Numbered from the stretch's first letter, positions 1 to 13,040 are shown. The stretch: DNA of 64,000 nt from Branchiostoma lanceolatum (GCF_035083965.1 NC_089739.1:8482001-8546000); one strand, 5' to 3'. Notes: generated by a model not told the origin, from the letters alone. Program-made: numbers and translations.

Positions 1-119
1 GATAAGTCCTATACTGTTGGTATGAACAAAAACACCATTTAGGGACAGAAGGGCTGTCGCTGAAGAAAAAGATACTCGATATGAAGACGCTCCCGACAGT
101 AGTCCACTTATCCCAACCG

Positions 120-860
120 ATAGAAATATAAATTATGCAAATTAGGCCCTCATTTGCATGATTCATCTTCAACTTTGTTCACCTTCACATAACTTCCAAA
201 TGCCACAAGTATGAAATTCCAGTTATCTACCAATATGGAATTTAAGTATTTTCTCATTAATTATACAAATTAGGTATTCATTTGCATAACTTTTATCGAT
301 TAATGTCCCTCTTTTTCTCAGTTATATATTGCATATTTAATAGTCTTACCGTTGAGTGGAGTGTGTTTATGAAATTTCTCCATTACTTATGCAAATTAGA
401 ATTACTTCGCTGCCACAACATGCATGAGTCCTATCATGGAAAACATCGTAAATATAGATTTTCATTATTAATTATGCAAATTAAGTCCCATTTAGCACTT
501 CATTATGTACATCTTTGTTTAAGCTACCTGCATACTAAATATCATGAAAATCCGTCGTTCCTTTGTTCAGTCATTCTCCTTAGAAAATTTTCACAATAAC
601 GCACCTGCAGTTTCAGAGCAATCTGCTAGGGGGCCCAAACCTACAGCACTTCTTCCTTACATCACAAGCTATTTGCCACCCATAAATAAACACCAAAGCA
701 TGTTCATGCAGGTCAAAAGATACAAAAATGGAATTTCTGCTGCAGTACTAAGGTAGCATACCAGGGGGCCCAAAACTGACCTTTGTTTTCCCAACACCTA
801 CCCATATACTAAATATCATTACAATCCATCCAGATGTTTTTGAGTTATATATATATATAC
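120..860. repeat. Dispersed repeat family A, copy 1
   Basis: AT-rich stretch in which the phrase 'atgcaaattaggccctcatt' and variants recur about every 110 bases (near 135, 263, 390, 475), followed by two 'ggggggcccaaac'-type blocks near 629 and 765. The same order of motifs appears at about 22880-23480 inside an intron of the downstream gene, so this is an interspersed repeat and not a gene. The short ORFs here (282-599, 544-756) have no recognisable domain. A CA microsatellite follows at 882-912. I cannot assign it to a transposon class. Confidence 0.55.
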
Positions 861-878
861 TGACTACAAGCATCCAGA

Positions 879-911
<33 letters not shown>

Positions 912-912
912 G

Positions 913-1725
913 CTCAAAACTATATCTCCATTTTTCATGGAGATGATAATGATGCAGAAATCTCCTGACGTCATCTGAGCGTCTCAGACGCCTACTAGCT
1001 GCTCACGGAGCTAATGCTTTTACAATGAATCCAAAACTGTCCCTGCTTCAAGATTCTCTGGCCCGCACCCTGTGGGGACAGGGAATCACTTTCCCTCCCA
1101 TTGTTAATCGACCGTGAAATGAATGTAAACAATGTTTCTGAAGCGTAGGTAGTGGGAATGAATGATTTTTCCGGCTCCTCCCGTGGACAGAAATATAACG
1201 AGAATAAAGCTCAGTAATCATTCCGGTACTATCACTTAATCAGAAAGTCGATAGTTTATATTCGCACTTTAGAAGATGATAATATCATTAAGTTTATGTT
1301 CCTTGTATGCACCACAATACTGCCAATGGCGCGTTATAAAGCGTCAGTCAAAACATCGATCTTCCCTTTGACTGAACAAAGAACATGGCATCCAATTGGC
1401 TGTTCCGGCCTTGAAGCCTACATGTGCTACCTGTCTGTTAGGCCATAGCTAAATATCAGCAGAACGCTGGTAAAGGAGCAGAAACGGTAACGGAAGAGAT
1501 AACGCGGTAGGAATATGACAACATTTTTGTGAGAAGAGCAGAGTCCTAAATCAGGGTCAACTGCTGACACATTTTTTTTTCAAAGCTAAAAAGACACTAA
1601 GTTTTACTGATTAGAAATTCTGTAGAATGATCAATCATAAATCGTGATACTTAATCATTTCAACGTTCTTTATCCATGGCTTCTTGCCTGTCTTGAGTTA
1701 TTTGTTTATTTATTTATCTATTTAT
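913..1725. other. Gene-free stretch
   Basis: No convincing coding, RNA or repeat structure seen. It is ordinary AT-rich sequence between two dispersed repeats. Confidence 0.5.
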
Positions 1726-1727
1726 TC

Positions 1728-2085
1728 AGATTTACCGCATTTGTGGAAGGATTGACATAACAGGTGACTATCACCTTTTCACGATGTCAACCCAGACCAG
1801 GCTGTAAGGTTTGGACCATCACACACCGGGGCATGCCCCTACACCTTTTCGAAAGGTGTGGTGGGTTCTTTTACGTGCGCGGGGTGTGGCTCTCCCCAAA
1901 CACGGGACCTCCATTTAACGTCCTATCCGAGGGACGTCCCTAACCCTAGATGAGCTAGGTACTCATTTACACCTGAGTGAAGTGAGGAAAGTCATGTTAA
2001 GTGCCTTTCCCAAGGGCACAACGTCGGGGCGCATGTCCAGACATGTCTGGGGGCAGGCCGGGCTCGAACTCGGGTCCCCTTGTTA
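1728..2085. repeat. SINE-like dispersed repeat family B
   Basis: Contains 'cacctgagtgaagtgagg', a 'gtgcctttcccaagggcaca' block and a 'ggctcgaactcgggtcc' block resembling a tRNA B box. Related blocks occur at 35283-35480, 44125-44375, 52470-52620, 60885-61010 and 61330-61540, always as fragments in spacers or introns. In the 44 kb copy, read on the minus strand, a TGGC-type A-box-like block precedes the B-box-like block, so a tRNA-derived SINE head is likely. Short ORFs on both strands here are spurious. Confidence 0.55.
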
Positions 2086-2285
2086 TGCTGGCCAAAGTAT
2101 GTACGGGCATGTGGAAATACTCACAGTCACATAACGGACACTCAAACAGACGCACAGACACACATAGCAGTCCTATATATATTTCTACACGGGCCAATTC
2201 CTCGGCTCCGGGATATGCATGCCAACATGCCCCTAGCCCTAAGGAAATTTTTTACTACAAACCCTCTGAGCAAAACTGGGGTAGG

Positions 2286-2434
2286 GTGTAGTCTCCAACC
2301 AGACCCAATAGATTGCAAAGACCGTATCCAACTGGAAGAAGGAGCTTATAGTGCAATCTTGGGTTGGCTATGAAAACTCCTTCTGCCTGTTGGATACGGT
2401 CTTTGCCAACCCGTAGGTCTGCTTGGAGACTAGT
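2286..2434. repeat. Foldback (hairpin) element
   Basis: The left arm at about 2290-2345 and right arm at about 2372-2432 are reverse complements with small mismatches. Both contain the phrase gtatccaac...gaagaaggag or its complement, and 'agtctccaa...' is mirrored by '...ttggagact'. This is a MITE-sized inverted repeat abutting the SINE-like repeat. No coding potential. Confidence 0.65.
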
Positions 2435-2799
2435 AGGGTGCCTTTCAACTCTGAATGCGCAACAAGGGATCGATCTTGCGTGCTGACGGCATCTGGCGTC
2501 CAGATGGGATACGTATTAGCTCCTCCCATGCAGGGCGTAACTCTCTGAAGATCGCCCACCGCATAGCGCAACCAACCGTCCTCAGCAGGGCGCCAGGCTC
2601 AACCAACCGCTGTCAGCTAGCAGGGCGGAACTGACCGCCCACAGAAAGGTTGGAACCAACAGACACAGCAGCAGGGAGGAGCCAACGAAAGTCGACCAGT
2701 CGAGCACTTTTTTAGGATGTCATGTGAAAATTCAGTGTGACGACGTTTGGTCCATTGTTCAACACTTGGCTCTCCGTTCGGGTAAGATAGGATTTGTTA

Positions 2800-3010
2800 T
2801 AACTCGTCCTCGTCACAATCCCCGCCCTCAGCTTTTCATAACCTTCGAGGCTGCATGCAGTATACCGTTAGCTCAGCTTTAGAGCAAGGGCGCGCCACAG
2901 CGACAGACGGCGGGCCGCGTACCGAGGCTTGCCGCCGGGAATATTCTAACACGACGGGGAAACTCTTACGGGCTTGTGTTGAGTCACGGAGACCCGGAAT
3001 CCTTTCAAGG
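2800..3010 (+). promoter_or_regulatory. CpG-rich segment ending in a consensus 5' splice site (possible non-coding first exon)
   Basis: This stretch is visibly richer in CpG than its surroundings (cgcgcc, gacggcgggccgcg, gccgccggg). It ends at TTTCAAG|GTAAGTTC (junction 3010/3011), a textbook donor. That combination suits an untranslated first exon driven by a CpG-type promoter and reading rightward, possibly for the gene at 13.8-24.8 kb. No transcript evidence is available and the distance is large, so the link is inference only. Confidence 0.3.
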
Positions 3011-4722
3011 TAAGTTCTTGAAAACGTTCCATACGTTAAACGTGTTCCTCATCCTGTTAAGCCCTTACACTTGATAATAGAAAACAACTTGTAAATGTAT
3101 TTGTACTTCGCACTGATTTTACGAAATAAAAACTATGACCCATGTAGAAATACAAAGATTATAGGGGTCAGTGATTTAATTTTAGTCTCTACCAGTCCCC
3201 TCGGATTTCCCTGTTTATAGGGCCAGGGCAATACTTGGCCAAGCTTTCTTCGTGGCATACAAAACTCTCTGTTGCCAGGGTTATCCATTGCACCCAGTTT
3301 TTTTTTTACGCGGTAGGAGTTGGCCAACTCATGCCGCGTAAATGCAACAGGCCCGGGCGGCGGAAAGCCCCATCTGCCGCGACAAGAGCCCGACCACAGC
3401 ACGGTACACTCCCCCGGTGTTTCATTTACCGATTTTGATAGTGCCAAGAATTCTGAATTGTCTCTTTGTTGACGAGTTTTGTTGAATATGAATGATTTCA
3501 ATGCATTTTCGGCTTGGTTTGGATTATGTTTGTGTTTCCGTAAATAGTAATGTGTGAGCTATAGTGATTGAGGTACTTAGACAAGTTGACAACTGGCTTA
3601 AGTGTATATTTTGTACACAATTTGTCCTGCTAACGTTACATTTCAATACTAGTACATTGTTGTACACTTGACGTCTTAGAATATTTTGTTAATTTTTTGT
3701 ATATAACTCGTCAACAGTGATTTCCGCCCGGCAGAACAGTTGTGGGTTCTTGTGATCGTGGGGTACCGGGTAAAAATCTTTGTCTTTGTTGCGGACGGTA
3801 CCGTAGAATAACGTTGCCAAGAGTAGTATATATTATAAGAAGCAGCGCTTGGTCCGCTGCATTCTAAATCTGCTGGTTTTACACTAGTCAGTGCTAGTTA
3901 TATGGACTTTCTTTGATTTTTCGCTAGTTCGGAGTTTGTACGAATTTTTTGGGTTCGCTGTAGTCACGGTTGAAAGCCTGTAATTTACGGGCGTCTCTGG
4001 ACGGCCAGGAACGCCCCAGGGGACCCTGTTCCCCGGGCGTTTGGTTTGTTAAGTGCGCAGTGCAGGCCTGCATGTGGGCTACGCCATGGCCAGCCTAGAA
4101 ACCTTAGAAAGAATTCACTGGCTAGAATAAAGAGGTGAGATGAAAAAACGATCCGTATACAAAAGGCAAAAATCTGTGGCTCACCGCCTATGAGACAGCG
4201 TAAAAAATAATATAACATAGAGGTAAGCCCGCACGACCAACAGCCAGCTTGTTGGATTTTTTCCGTTATCAGAATTTTGTTTGACGAAAACATTTACCGG
4301 CAGCCGTTAGAACTTATCTACATCGGCTCTGCTACAAACTTCCTTAGTTTTACTAGTTTTCTTTGCAAAATTCCAAGCTCTCATTAGCTTTACACACCGA
4401 TTTTTGCTCGTTAAAGATGACGAAATATGCAACATCTTTTTGGATGTCATGTGTCGCATGAAGTCTTTCAAATGACGGAAATGACGAATATGCTGGCTAG
4501 GTAACTAAATTTTGCCGTTTTTGTTGACCTGGGTAACATGTAATTCATATGTTGGGTCATTGCAAAGGCTTTCCTTCATAACTGAGCAACATGTCAGACT
4601 CTCAACCTTTGTTTACTAGTTTGAATGAATATAGATAAATAGATAAATAAATAGATAAAAAGAGAGGCCAATTTGTTCCTCGGTGAGCGGCAGTGAATGA
4701 TGTTTCTTTTTGTGTCCGCAGG
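3011..4722. other. Gene-free stretch
   Basis: No supported gene. The short ORFs at 3133-3501 and 3985-4293 on the minus strand have no recognisable domain and no splice context. A second moderately GC-rich patch lies at 3340-3420. Confidence 0.45.
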
Positions 4723-4723
4723 T

Positions 4724-4811
4724 GAGCTACGCCGCAAACACCCTCGGAATGCATATGGCGTTCACTGGAGTCAACGAGGAAGGAAGGAGTGTGCGCTTGA
4801 GGAACAAATAA
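4724..4811 (+). other. Orphan exon-like segment
   Basis: A strong 3' splice site (pyrimidine-rich tract then gtccgcag) ends at 4723. It is followed by an open frame of 28 codons starting Val-Ser-Tyr-Ala-Ala-Asn and ending Arg-Asn-Lys, then TAA and TGA. It looks like a terminal coding exon, but I find no compatible upstream exon: joining it to the donor at 3010 gives only about eight open codons before a stop. It could be a chance acceptor. I do not recognise the peptide. Confidence 0.2.
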
Positions 4812-6650
4812 TGAATTCAGGATCACCACAAAGGCAAAACAAAACAAACGCACAGGATAACAGGATAAAAACAAATGAGACACAAATGAATAAAAACTCT
4901 CACACAAAACATCTACTATGCCCAATGTTCAAGAAACCTTGTCTCTGCGTCCTTCCTTTATCCTTTATGTGTTAGCTATAGTCTTCAGAGAGCATTTAAA
5001 AGAACCTGTATCAGCAACATGTTCAAACATAAAATCCTTAATTGTAGGCGGCAAAAAATAGCTTATTTGAAAATCAAGCTTTAATATTTCGATTTCTTCC
5101 TAGTTGAATCTTATCAGTATAAGAGGAATTCAGATATTGTTCTCTCTTGTTAGAAACAGAAAAGCATATTTGAAAATCAAATAATGATAGCCGGTTTCTC
5201 TGCCTTAAGTAGCAAGTTTGTCAAAATGGTGCTTTTCACATACAAATCAACAAAGGCCTCTCTTTTACCTTACATATATCACACAGCCGACAGCTACCTT
5301 AAAACCAATTCCCTAGGGAATGCATTTGTGCAATTCCTAAAATTCTTACTAACCGATCGTAATACTGTAATAAATGCCTCCGCCCCTGAGGCGTCGCCAA
5401 CAAGACTTCTGAGACCTCATTACTCCATAAACCATTTAGAGCTTTTGATAACGAAATCACCATGTGAACTTAAGAACTTACTGTTCTTGTTTTGGGTCCC
5501 TCGTCAGAGGAAATAGATGCTTTGAGGGCCATGTTTTTATGGCATTGGCATGGCAGCGCGTGTCAATGGGGGGGAAAACTGGTTAATGGTAACCTGACCT
5601 GTCACGAAAGTCAAGTAAGGGACTGTCTTTAGGGCAAACAATTACCCCAGCTGTACATTGGAACTCGTAAGCTGTGTCTTGAATGCAAATTAAGCCATGA
5701 TTTCTATAATTGGTATCTGTAGATATACCACCTGCAATACATTACATGCGAAACGTGTACAGAAAGTGCAAGATGGAATGAGATGGAACGAAATGTAGGA
5801 TTCCATATATACTGCACTATAGGATTGCACAGTACGTTGACGTTATTTCGAACGGGACATGTTCGAACGGCCGATTGCGTTCTCGTTCTCTCGCTCCACT
5901 TTTACCCTGAACAATGACATTTTCCGGGTAGTTGTGCTATACGGAATACTACCCGTTTGATCAGTTTGAGTGATCAGCATGACACCATAGAGTTCGCGTG
6001 CCAAACGGGAATTTTGCCGTAAAACGGGCTCCCCTCCGCAAGGGTGAAGGGAAGTGAGAAAATTATGATGTCAGGCTCGTTAAGCAGCAGTTCATATATT
6101 AGCATATCATTACCTATCGGATTTCCAACGCCGTCAGTAACAATCTTGAATCATTTGCATGCATGCGCAGCGCTCCCATCTTGGAGAAGACGCAAATACA
6201 ACAACAACACTGTAAAAATGTATGTTTTATTCATTCTGGGTAAATTCTGAAAATGTATATTAATCTATTTACCGCTCACTTCTGCAATTAAAGGGACGTA
6301 TTGTAACCGGAACATAATACAAAATTCACTGTTTTTGGTTACTTTTCTACATCATTAGTAGTTGAATCTATATATAGCTACCTTATTACACTGCACAGTA
6401 ATATTCATCACGTATGGATGCGACTTTGTAGTGTCGTGCGATCGTCTTGAAAATAAATTATGTACGCAATCCCCACCGCCGCTTGACTTGTCCACCATTT
6501 TGTCCAACATTCCGACGAACCACCGAACACGCGATCGAACGTGCAACGAAGTTTGTTCAGCTGTGGTGATTTTCCTGTGACGCTCGAACTCCGACCGCAA
6601 CAGTAGATTCTTCGTTTTCACGGAACGTTCGAAAACCGCTACGTCACGCG
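4812..6650. other. Gene-free stretch
   Basis: No gene supported. Short ORFs (5184-5516, 6044-6250, 6355-6660) lack recognisable features. Confidence 0.45.
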
Positions 6651-6992
6651 CGGGTGCCATGTTGGATGATTACCTGGCTGAATTAAGGGTTAATGACCCG
6701 CCCCGAGGTGTATATGGTGTCATAACGCCTGGCCATGTGCTATAACCACCGAATAAAACCACCGAGTGAGCGTCACGCGCGAGTGCCATGTTGGATGATA
6801 ACCTGGCTGAATTAAGGGTTAATGACCCGCCCCGAGGTGTATATGGTGTCATAACGCCTGGCCATGTGCTATAACCACCGAATAAAACCACCGAGTGAGC
6901 GAAGCGAACGAGGTGGTTTTATGAGGTGGTTATAGCACATGACCAGGCGTTATGACACCATATACACCGAGGAAGAGGCGGGTCATTAACGT
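6650..6992. repeat. Satellite-like block: two tandem units plus one inverted unit
   Basis: A unit of about 124 bases (starting near gtgccatgttggatgat) is present at 6653-6776 and 6777-6899. The sequence from 6900 to 6990 is a diverged reverse complement of it. The centre of symmetry is the phrase accgagtgagcgaagcgaacga. This gives a potential long hairpin with a duplicated left arm. The short minus-strand ORF over it (6670-6891) is simply the translated tandem repeat. Confidence 0.75.
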
Positions 6993-7229
6993 TATTATCA
7001 TATAGCTTATCCAAACTGACGCATATAAGAGTAGACAATTTCTGTTTGACGCATAGATCCCTTATACTATTAAGAATGCATTTCAGAATTCACATTTGTC
7101 CTTTTTTAACAGAAGATGATGAAGAATATGTACAACTGTTGCCTGATTTATTCATTTCAAACACACAGGATAGGAGGGTCGGTTTCAGGTCAGTCAGAAA
7201 ATGTTATCATTGAAGAATCTCCCTGCAAC

Positions 7230-7563
7230 ATGACCTCAGGTAACCTGAATAGAACACAGGTTCTTTGGCCAGCAGGAAATGGAATGCGCGGAACCTTAGA
7301 TAGAACGTGGTTTCTTTGGCCAACAGCAAATGGAACACGCGGAACATTTTTGGGAATTTTAAATTTGTTTTCCCTTTTTCATGTATTCTAAGGAAATTTT
7401 TAGGAATTCGAAGACAATAAAGATTTTTTTAAACAAGGTTAAGAAAAAGATTCATCAAATAGATACCCCCTCTACAAAATGCAACGGTTATAAAGATTTT
7501 TAAACAAGGTTAAGAAAAAGATTCATAAAAAAGATACCCCCTCTACAAAATGGAACGGTTGTG
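7230..7563. repeat. Two local direct duplications
   Basis: A unit of about 55 bases (gaacacaggttctttggcca...) is repeated at about 7248 and 7303. A unit of about 71 bases (aaagattttt..aaacaaggtt) is repeated at about 7422 and 7493. Neither has coding potential that I recognise. Confidence 0.7.
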
Positions 7564-8566
7564 TTCTGACCTGACGTCTATAAGTGGTGTGTTATGGCGT
7601 GATAACAGACCACTTATTGTGGGCAATGGAGGCTTCTGATTGGTCGACACCATCTACCTATGTGATAATAAAGAATAACGGCACTATCAAAGTTACCTGC
7701 GGGTCCGAGTGTGCTGTTTTTGTCTCCATGCTGTGGATCGTTGAATAATCTAGCCAACGTTAGATATAAGGGCAAAGTTGCATCAATAGGTTTTGATCCG
7801 TTTGTTTGAAAAAAAATCGGCATTTCAGAAGGTTTTCTATGTACTCAGCTCTCCGCTCTCCACAAAACAAGGCGAGTGTTTGCGAGAATCATCTTACCGC
7901 GCATAGGAGCCGCTCCACCGGATTCGGGAACCTTCTTTCAAAATCGGCAACACGTACATATGAAAATTTCTGGTTCATTTACATGTACAGAGTATATAAT
8001 TATGTTCATCTGCAGTTACTGTATCTTATTCTACAGCAACGTCTGGTTCGGTATGATTTTAAGTGCGGTGTTTGCGTTACGTAAAGGCCCCCTCTCATTG
8101 AGCTGCGGCACTGCGGCGGTAGCGTGCGGTAGCGTGGGAATGGCTACCGTCACAGTGCCGTGCACAAACCTCGGCGTACCGTCCTAGTGACGTCCCAATG
8201 CCGTTCCAGTGCCGGTCCACACCGCCGGCGTGCCGGTTGAAATGGCGATTTTTTTAAAAATTGAAAAGAAAAACGCAAGTGGCAAAGTGCCGCGCGCTCG
8301 CCGGGAGCTTGCCGGGAGCTCACCGCGCGCGCTATTGTGTAAAAGTAATATGTCAGTTTCAAGGTTATACGTATATTCTATGACATGTTACCTTTGTTGC
8401 ACCAAGTGTCATAAGTGAAAATCCTTTTATCACTTGAAATAAATTTTTGATGCATTTTTTTCATAATTTTGCATTGTATTTTTATCCATTGACAGCACTG
8501 CGATTTCTGATTAATTGAAAGCACTACCATAAAACTGCCCTAGCTATTGATCTGTTTAGAGTTTGG

Positions 8567-9923
8567 TTAAACCCTCAAACCACCGTATGGGGTCAAAACT
8601 GACCCCTGGTGTATATCAACATGTGCCATTTTGACATTTCGAGTCGAAAACAAAATTCCTTCCATGAGTTTGTTTGTATGTATGTCTTATAACTTCTCAC
8701 AAGTTTTTACCGAGATTGGCTCATTGTTGATTAAGTTATCCTAGAAAGTTTACGCGTGGTCCAGTGGGGTCAAACCTGACCCCAGCAAAATCTGCACTCA
8801 TATTCCCTATTGTTTGATACTTGTCATCTAGTAACATGTATGATAAGGGTTATCATGATCATAGTTACAAAATTTGATATTGTAGAAACGTGAAAAAAAA
8901 ACAATTTTTTCTAAAACGTAAAGATTTATGACGCTGCGACGCATTATGACGTCATTTATGTGATTTTATTGACGAAAAGCAACAAATTGGGTATTTCGAT
9001 ATAACTCAAAGGTACACGATAAAACTTAAATAGAAATATTCTGTATGATAAATCATGATATATCCAAAGACATTATTTGTAGACAGGAACGACGTCAGAA
9101 TGACGTCATTAAAATCATATTCATATCGGGTTACACTAGCAAAATCCGCCATCTTGGTTCCGCCATCTTGAATCATTTTAAATGCATTTTTTCATCATAT
9201 AACCTAATAACACAATACAAATGGACCAAAACGTTTATATTAAGATTGTTTTTGTTTGAATAAACATGGTAATGATGAGATTTGAGGTTGAAATAGCCGG
9301 TTATAGCTGATCTAATTATATCGTCCACCATCTTAGATTTTGACCAATGACGTAATCAGATATGCATTAATTATGAATATCAAATCATTAAAATGATAGT
9401 GAATAACATTGGTTGGTGTTGATACAAGAAAATTAGTGTAGTTTATAACGAAAGCCCTAGAATTACATTGTAAAATCCAAAATTAGCGACTTTTTCCAAA
9501 TATGGCTCTCAAAACCGGTTGCCATAGCAACATGAAAACATTGATTGGTTATTTCATTAAATTAACATTGTTGCCAACGAAATTTTAGCAAAGGTGACCA
9601 AGTTTGGTTCTTCTAGTGTAAGACATTCAGATGCTATATGACATCAAGTGTTGGCACAGGCCTCAAAAGAGCCCTCTTATCTCAATAGCGTTAGTCGCAA
9701 AAGACGATGTTCCCTATTTTTGCATAAATTATGATAATAAGCAGAAATTATTCACACCTAATCATGTCAAACTGTCCCTTATAGATTACTTAAACTATAC
9801 ATATATGCAAACCACAAAAATAGTCACCGATAAAGCTGTATCTGTAGAAAACATTGTGGGGTCAGTTTTGACCCCATACGGTAAGATTAGTCGTAAAAAA
9901 GCTACGGTGGTTTGAGGGTTAAA
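8567..9923. mobile_element. piggyBac-like non-autonomous transposon
   Basis: The left end at 8572 reads CCCTCAAACCACCGTA and the right end at 9918 is its perfect reverse complement. Both sides are flanked by TTAAA (8567-8571 and 9919-9923). TTAA is the diagnostic piggyBac target site, and CCCT-type termini fit that superfamily. Each end also carries a subterminal palindrome-like block (ggggtcaaaactgacccc, about 8591 and 9860; a variant at 8766). The interior of about 1.35 kb is AT-rich. Its longest ORF (9631-9915, 94 codons) runs into the right terminal repeat and has no transposase motif, so the element is non-autonomous. Confidence 0.75.
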
Positions 9924-10425
9924 CCTAATTTACTGCATTAGTGAGGTTGGGGATTGTAGCTGTAGATCCTCTGATATTTTCATTGGGATATTGCTTAATC
10001 TCACTGAAAATTAGATCTCTGCATTGTACATTTATTCCGGTACGGAAGTTGATAGACTAGTCGCCCAGGAAAGGAATCAGACCACTGGTCTACATGCACT
10101 CGTCCTGCTCCTGTGCCATTCAAGAAATACAGTGATTATTAACTGAACTCGATATACCAGTCAGGCACTGTATCGCAAAGTTTACTCAATGTTTCGCCGT
10201 AAGGGGTGAATTAGAAGAATTCCTATTGATCGTTGATAGTCAAACATATAGTAGTTGATTAGATACTCTCGCTAAGATTAAATAATTTACCTACTAACAG
10301 GATTATTAAAAAAACATACGACACTTCATCATTCGAAGAAGAAAATGACTGGGCTACTCACGTTCAGGACATACTATGTAGACATGTTTGGCTTAGCCCC
10401 GCAGTTAATACCAACCGTTTTGGAT

Positions 10426-11502
10426 ATAACGTTGGGTAACATAAATTCGGGATTTTTCCGATAATGATTGACTGAAATCAATCTAGCAGAACAATAAACA
10501 ATCCTTTTTTTCTATTATTCTGTCAGTATCATGTACTATCTTTGGACTAATCATATATATGGTAGATTTTGTCTCTAGTCGTGCTGACACCATAATATTT
10601 CAACTTGAAACTACCGTCCGCCGCACGCACAATGACGGTGATGTCGGACAGGGGTGAACATTAATTCGGGAGAGAAGATTCGTCTTGAATATCTTACCGC
10701 TAATTACATTTTATACAGCAGCTATTCGTTCCATCCTTGGCTTGAGGAGAGTACTATGGATATTGAGGTGTCCAAGTAAAAAAATTCACGAAAAAACGGC
10801 CGTACCGCACACATCAGGCCTACGGGAACAACCCGTGTGTTGAGTCGGTAGCTATAGAACGTCAAAGTCGACATCCACCATCATGGCAACGTGTACATTA
10901 TTCATGAAAAGTTAGCCGGATGCCGTAGCATTGATAATACTACTATGTCCATGTATTCCTTGTTGTGTTAGGAGCAAACTTTGAGGAAAATATCGTCCTC
11001 AGTCCACAATCACACGCAACATTTAGACAAAAAAGTGTTCCTCACAAACCTTTGTCGTCTGCTTGACAACAGGATTCTGGGTAATGATATGGCGGCGGGA
11101 AAATACGTAGGTTGTAGCAACAAAGAGGGGTTTTGATGATTGGTCACACTTAGAGTCCAATTGCAGGTCAGCAATTTTAAGAAAATAAGTTGTCTTGTAA
11201 ATGATTGTGTTTAGCAGGAGGCGGATGTGACATTTGTCTTATAAACCAGCCGACAACGATGTAGTGTGATTCTCCCACGAAGCCCCCAGACTGTTCCAAT
11301 AAGGGACGGAGAGTTTTTGTCCTCGTCGCCTTCTAATGCAAGCTTATCGAAGCTTTTCAGACAGTGTTCTGAATACGTTAGTCTGTCAAGTTTGCATTTC
11401 TAGCGGTATTACTGATGTTGCATCTAGCACATATCCCTAAATACCCCGTTTTCGAAAAATCCCGAATTTAAGTACCCCACGAATTTATGTTACCCAACGT
11501 TA
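10426..11502. mobile_element. Terminal-inverted-repeat element, about 1.08 kb
   Basis: Positions 10426-10448 and 11480-11502 form a perfect 23-base inverted repeat beginning taacgttgggtaacataa. A further mirrored block (cgggatttttc / gaaaaatcccg) lies just inside. The interior has no ORF with recognisable transposase features. The class is not determined. Confidence 0.55.
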
Positions 11503-13040
11503 CATTTAAAGCAAGTGTGAAACTCACGTTTCTCCCTGGCTGGAGGGAACCACTTAGAAATATTAGTAAACTTCACACATAATATACAATCGGCGCACTC
11601 GAAATGCAGTCTAAATATGCTATTGAAGCCCATGTGATAAAAAGAGAACCCCGTTTGATACGGTAAATTCAAATTTTCGACAGCAGCGTACGCGAAGTGT
11701 GTTCGAATGATTCTATTGAAGAACGTGCACACGTGTGATAAAAGTAGAACCGTGTGCTGAATATAGAAGACAACACGGTGTATTCCGTATCACCCGACGA
11801 CCGAATCAAGGCTGGAGGGCGATGCTACCCGCGGGAGGGCCGTAAATCCACCCAACAACACTTGGTACCGGCGCAAATGCGGGTCAAAAGTTATCATCTA
11901 TAATACATTGTATTACAAAAATTTTGGCATTTAAAAACAGTCCGTCTTGTTCTTCGAAACTTCTTCATTCTCGTTGGGCGGTAACGTAACATGACAAATT
12001 ATCGTCCAATGTATTAGAAACGTATCTATCTTACAACCGCGCGGACAGAGCCAAATGTTTAACCCATGGGAAGAAATATAAGCTCTACTAAAAAGAACAT
12101 GCATAGTCTGTAAGTTTTTCTCCGCCTGTTTACGCCGTGCGAGCATTTATACTGAGGTCTATAATGAAGAATTGTGCTAGGGTTACCCATTATCGTCCAT
12201 TTCAGCCTTTCTCCTTCTAGCGCTATACTTGAAGAACATAGACCAGAAAAAAATGCACATGAACTGTCCAAAGTAGTCTACAGACAAATGATAGAGTCAT
12301 TATGTTTGACCCACCGCTTGCTTGACCCGATGGAAGAAAACAATGTTGTGTAGTGAATTTCACCGACATAAGCGGCACGTGGCGTTCACGTGATAAACGA
12401 ATGGCCATGATGTTTTGCCGTGCAAAAATGTACCACCGGTGTGGGGTCGCTAGGTTGTATCAAACCTCCCTAAAACGAGTAAGAGTTTTCAACCTCGAAT
12501 CGCCATGGATAGCTTGAATATCAAAGAAAGGCTTAACGTCGGCTACTTTTAACAGATACTAGCTATCGTGTAAGTTAGAAAACATGATGAAGTGCGCGGT
12601 GTCGAATTGCATATGAAATACGTCATGCAGGACACTTCCATGCAACTTGCTGTTACTGGTTCAGGAGTTTATTCTGTCATGTTGCTGGACGTAAACCTAT
12701 TTCATTGTTTTGTATCAAGAGAGTTATGAACTAAGGATCATACTTCTGACGTTCTTTATTGCTCATGATGGCTGCTTTAGCTTAATACACCAATGTGGAC
12801 ATGACACAAGTGGACGATAGTTGGTAGCGCACCATGTTGCGTTACCTTAGATGTTTGTATTGCGGTAACATCACTATGTATAGTCATGATCATCTTGCTG
12901 TTAACCTTTATACGGCAGCTGTTACTTTCCTATTTCTTGTTTTACTTTTCTTGGCTCGAAGAAAGTGATCAAATATTGACTTATCTAAGCAACAGAAAAT
13001 CGCGACAAAAGGTCACACCGACATCAGCGGTCAAAGGTGA
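11503..13040. other. Gene-free stretch
   Basis: Short minus-strand ORFs (11490-11732, 11931-12408) have no recognisable domain. No splice-supported gene was found. Confidence 0.45.

Noticed and set aside
9631-9915. 94-codon ORF
   Set aside because: It reads into the right terminal repeat of the piggyBac-like element and has no transposase signature.
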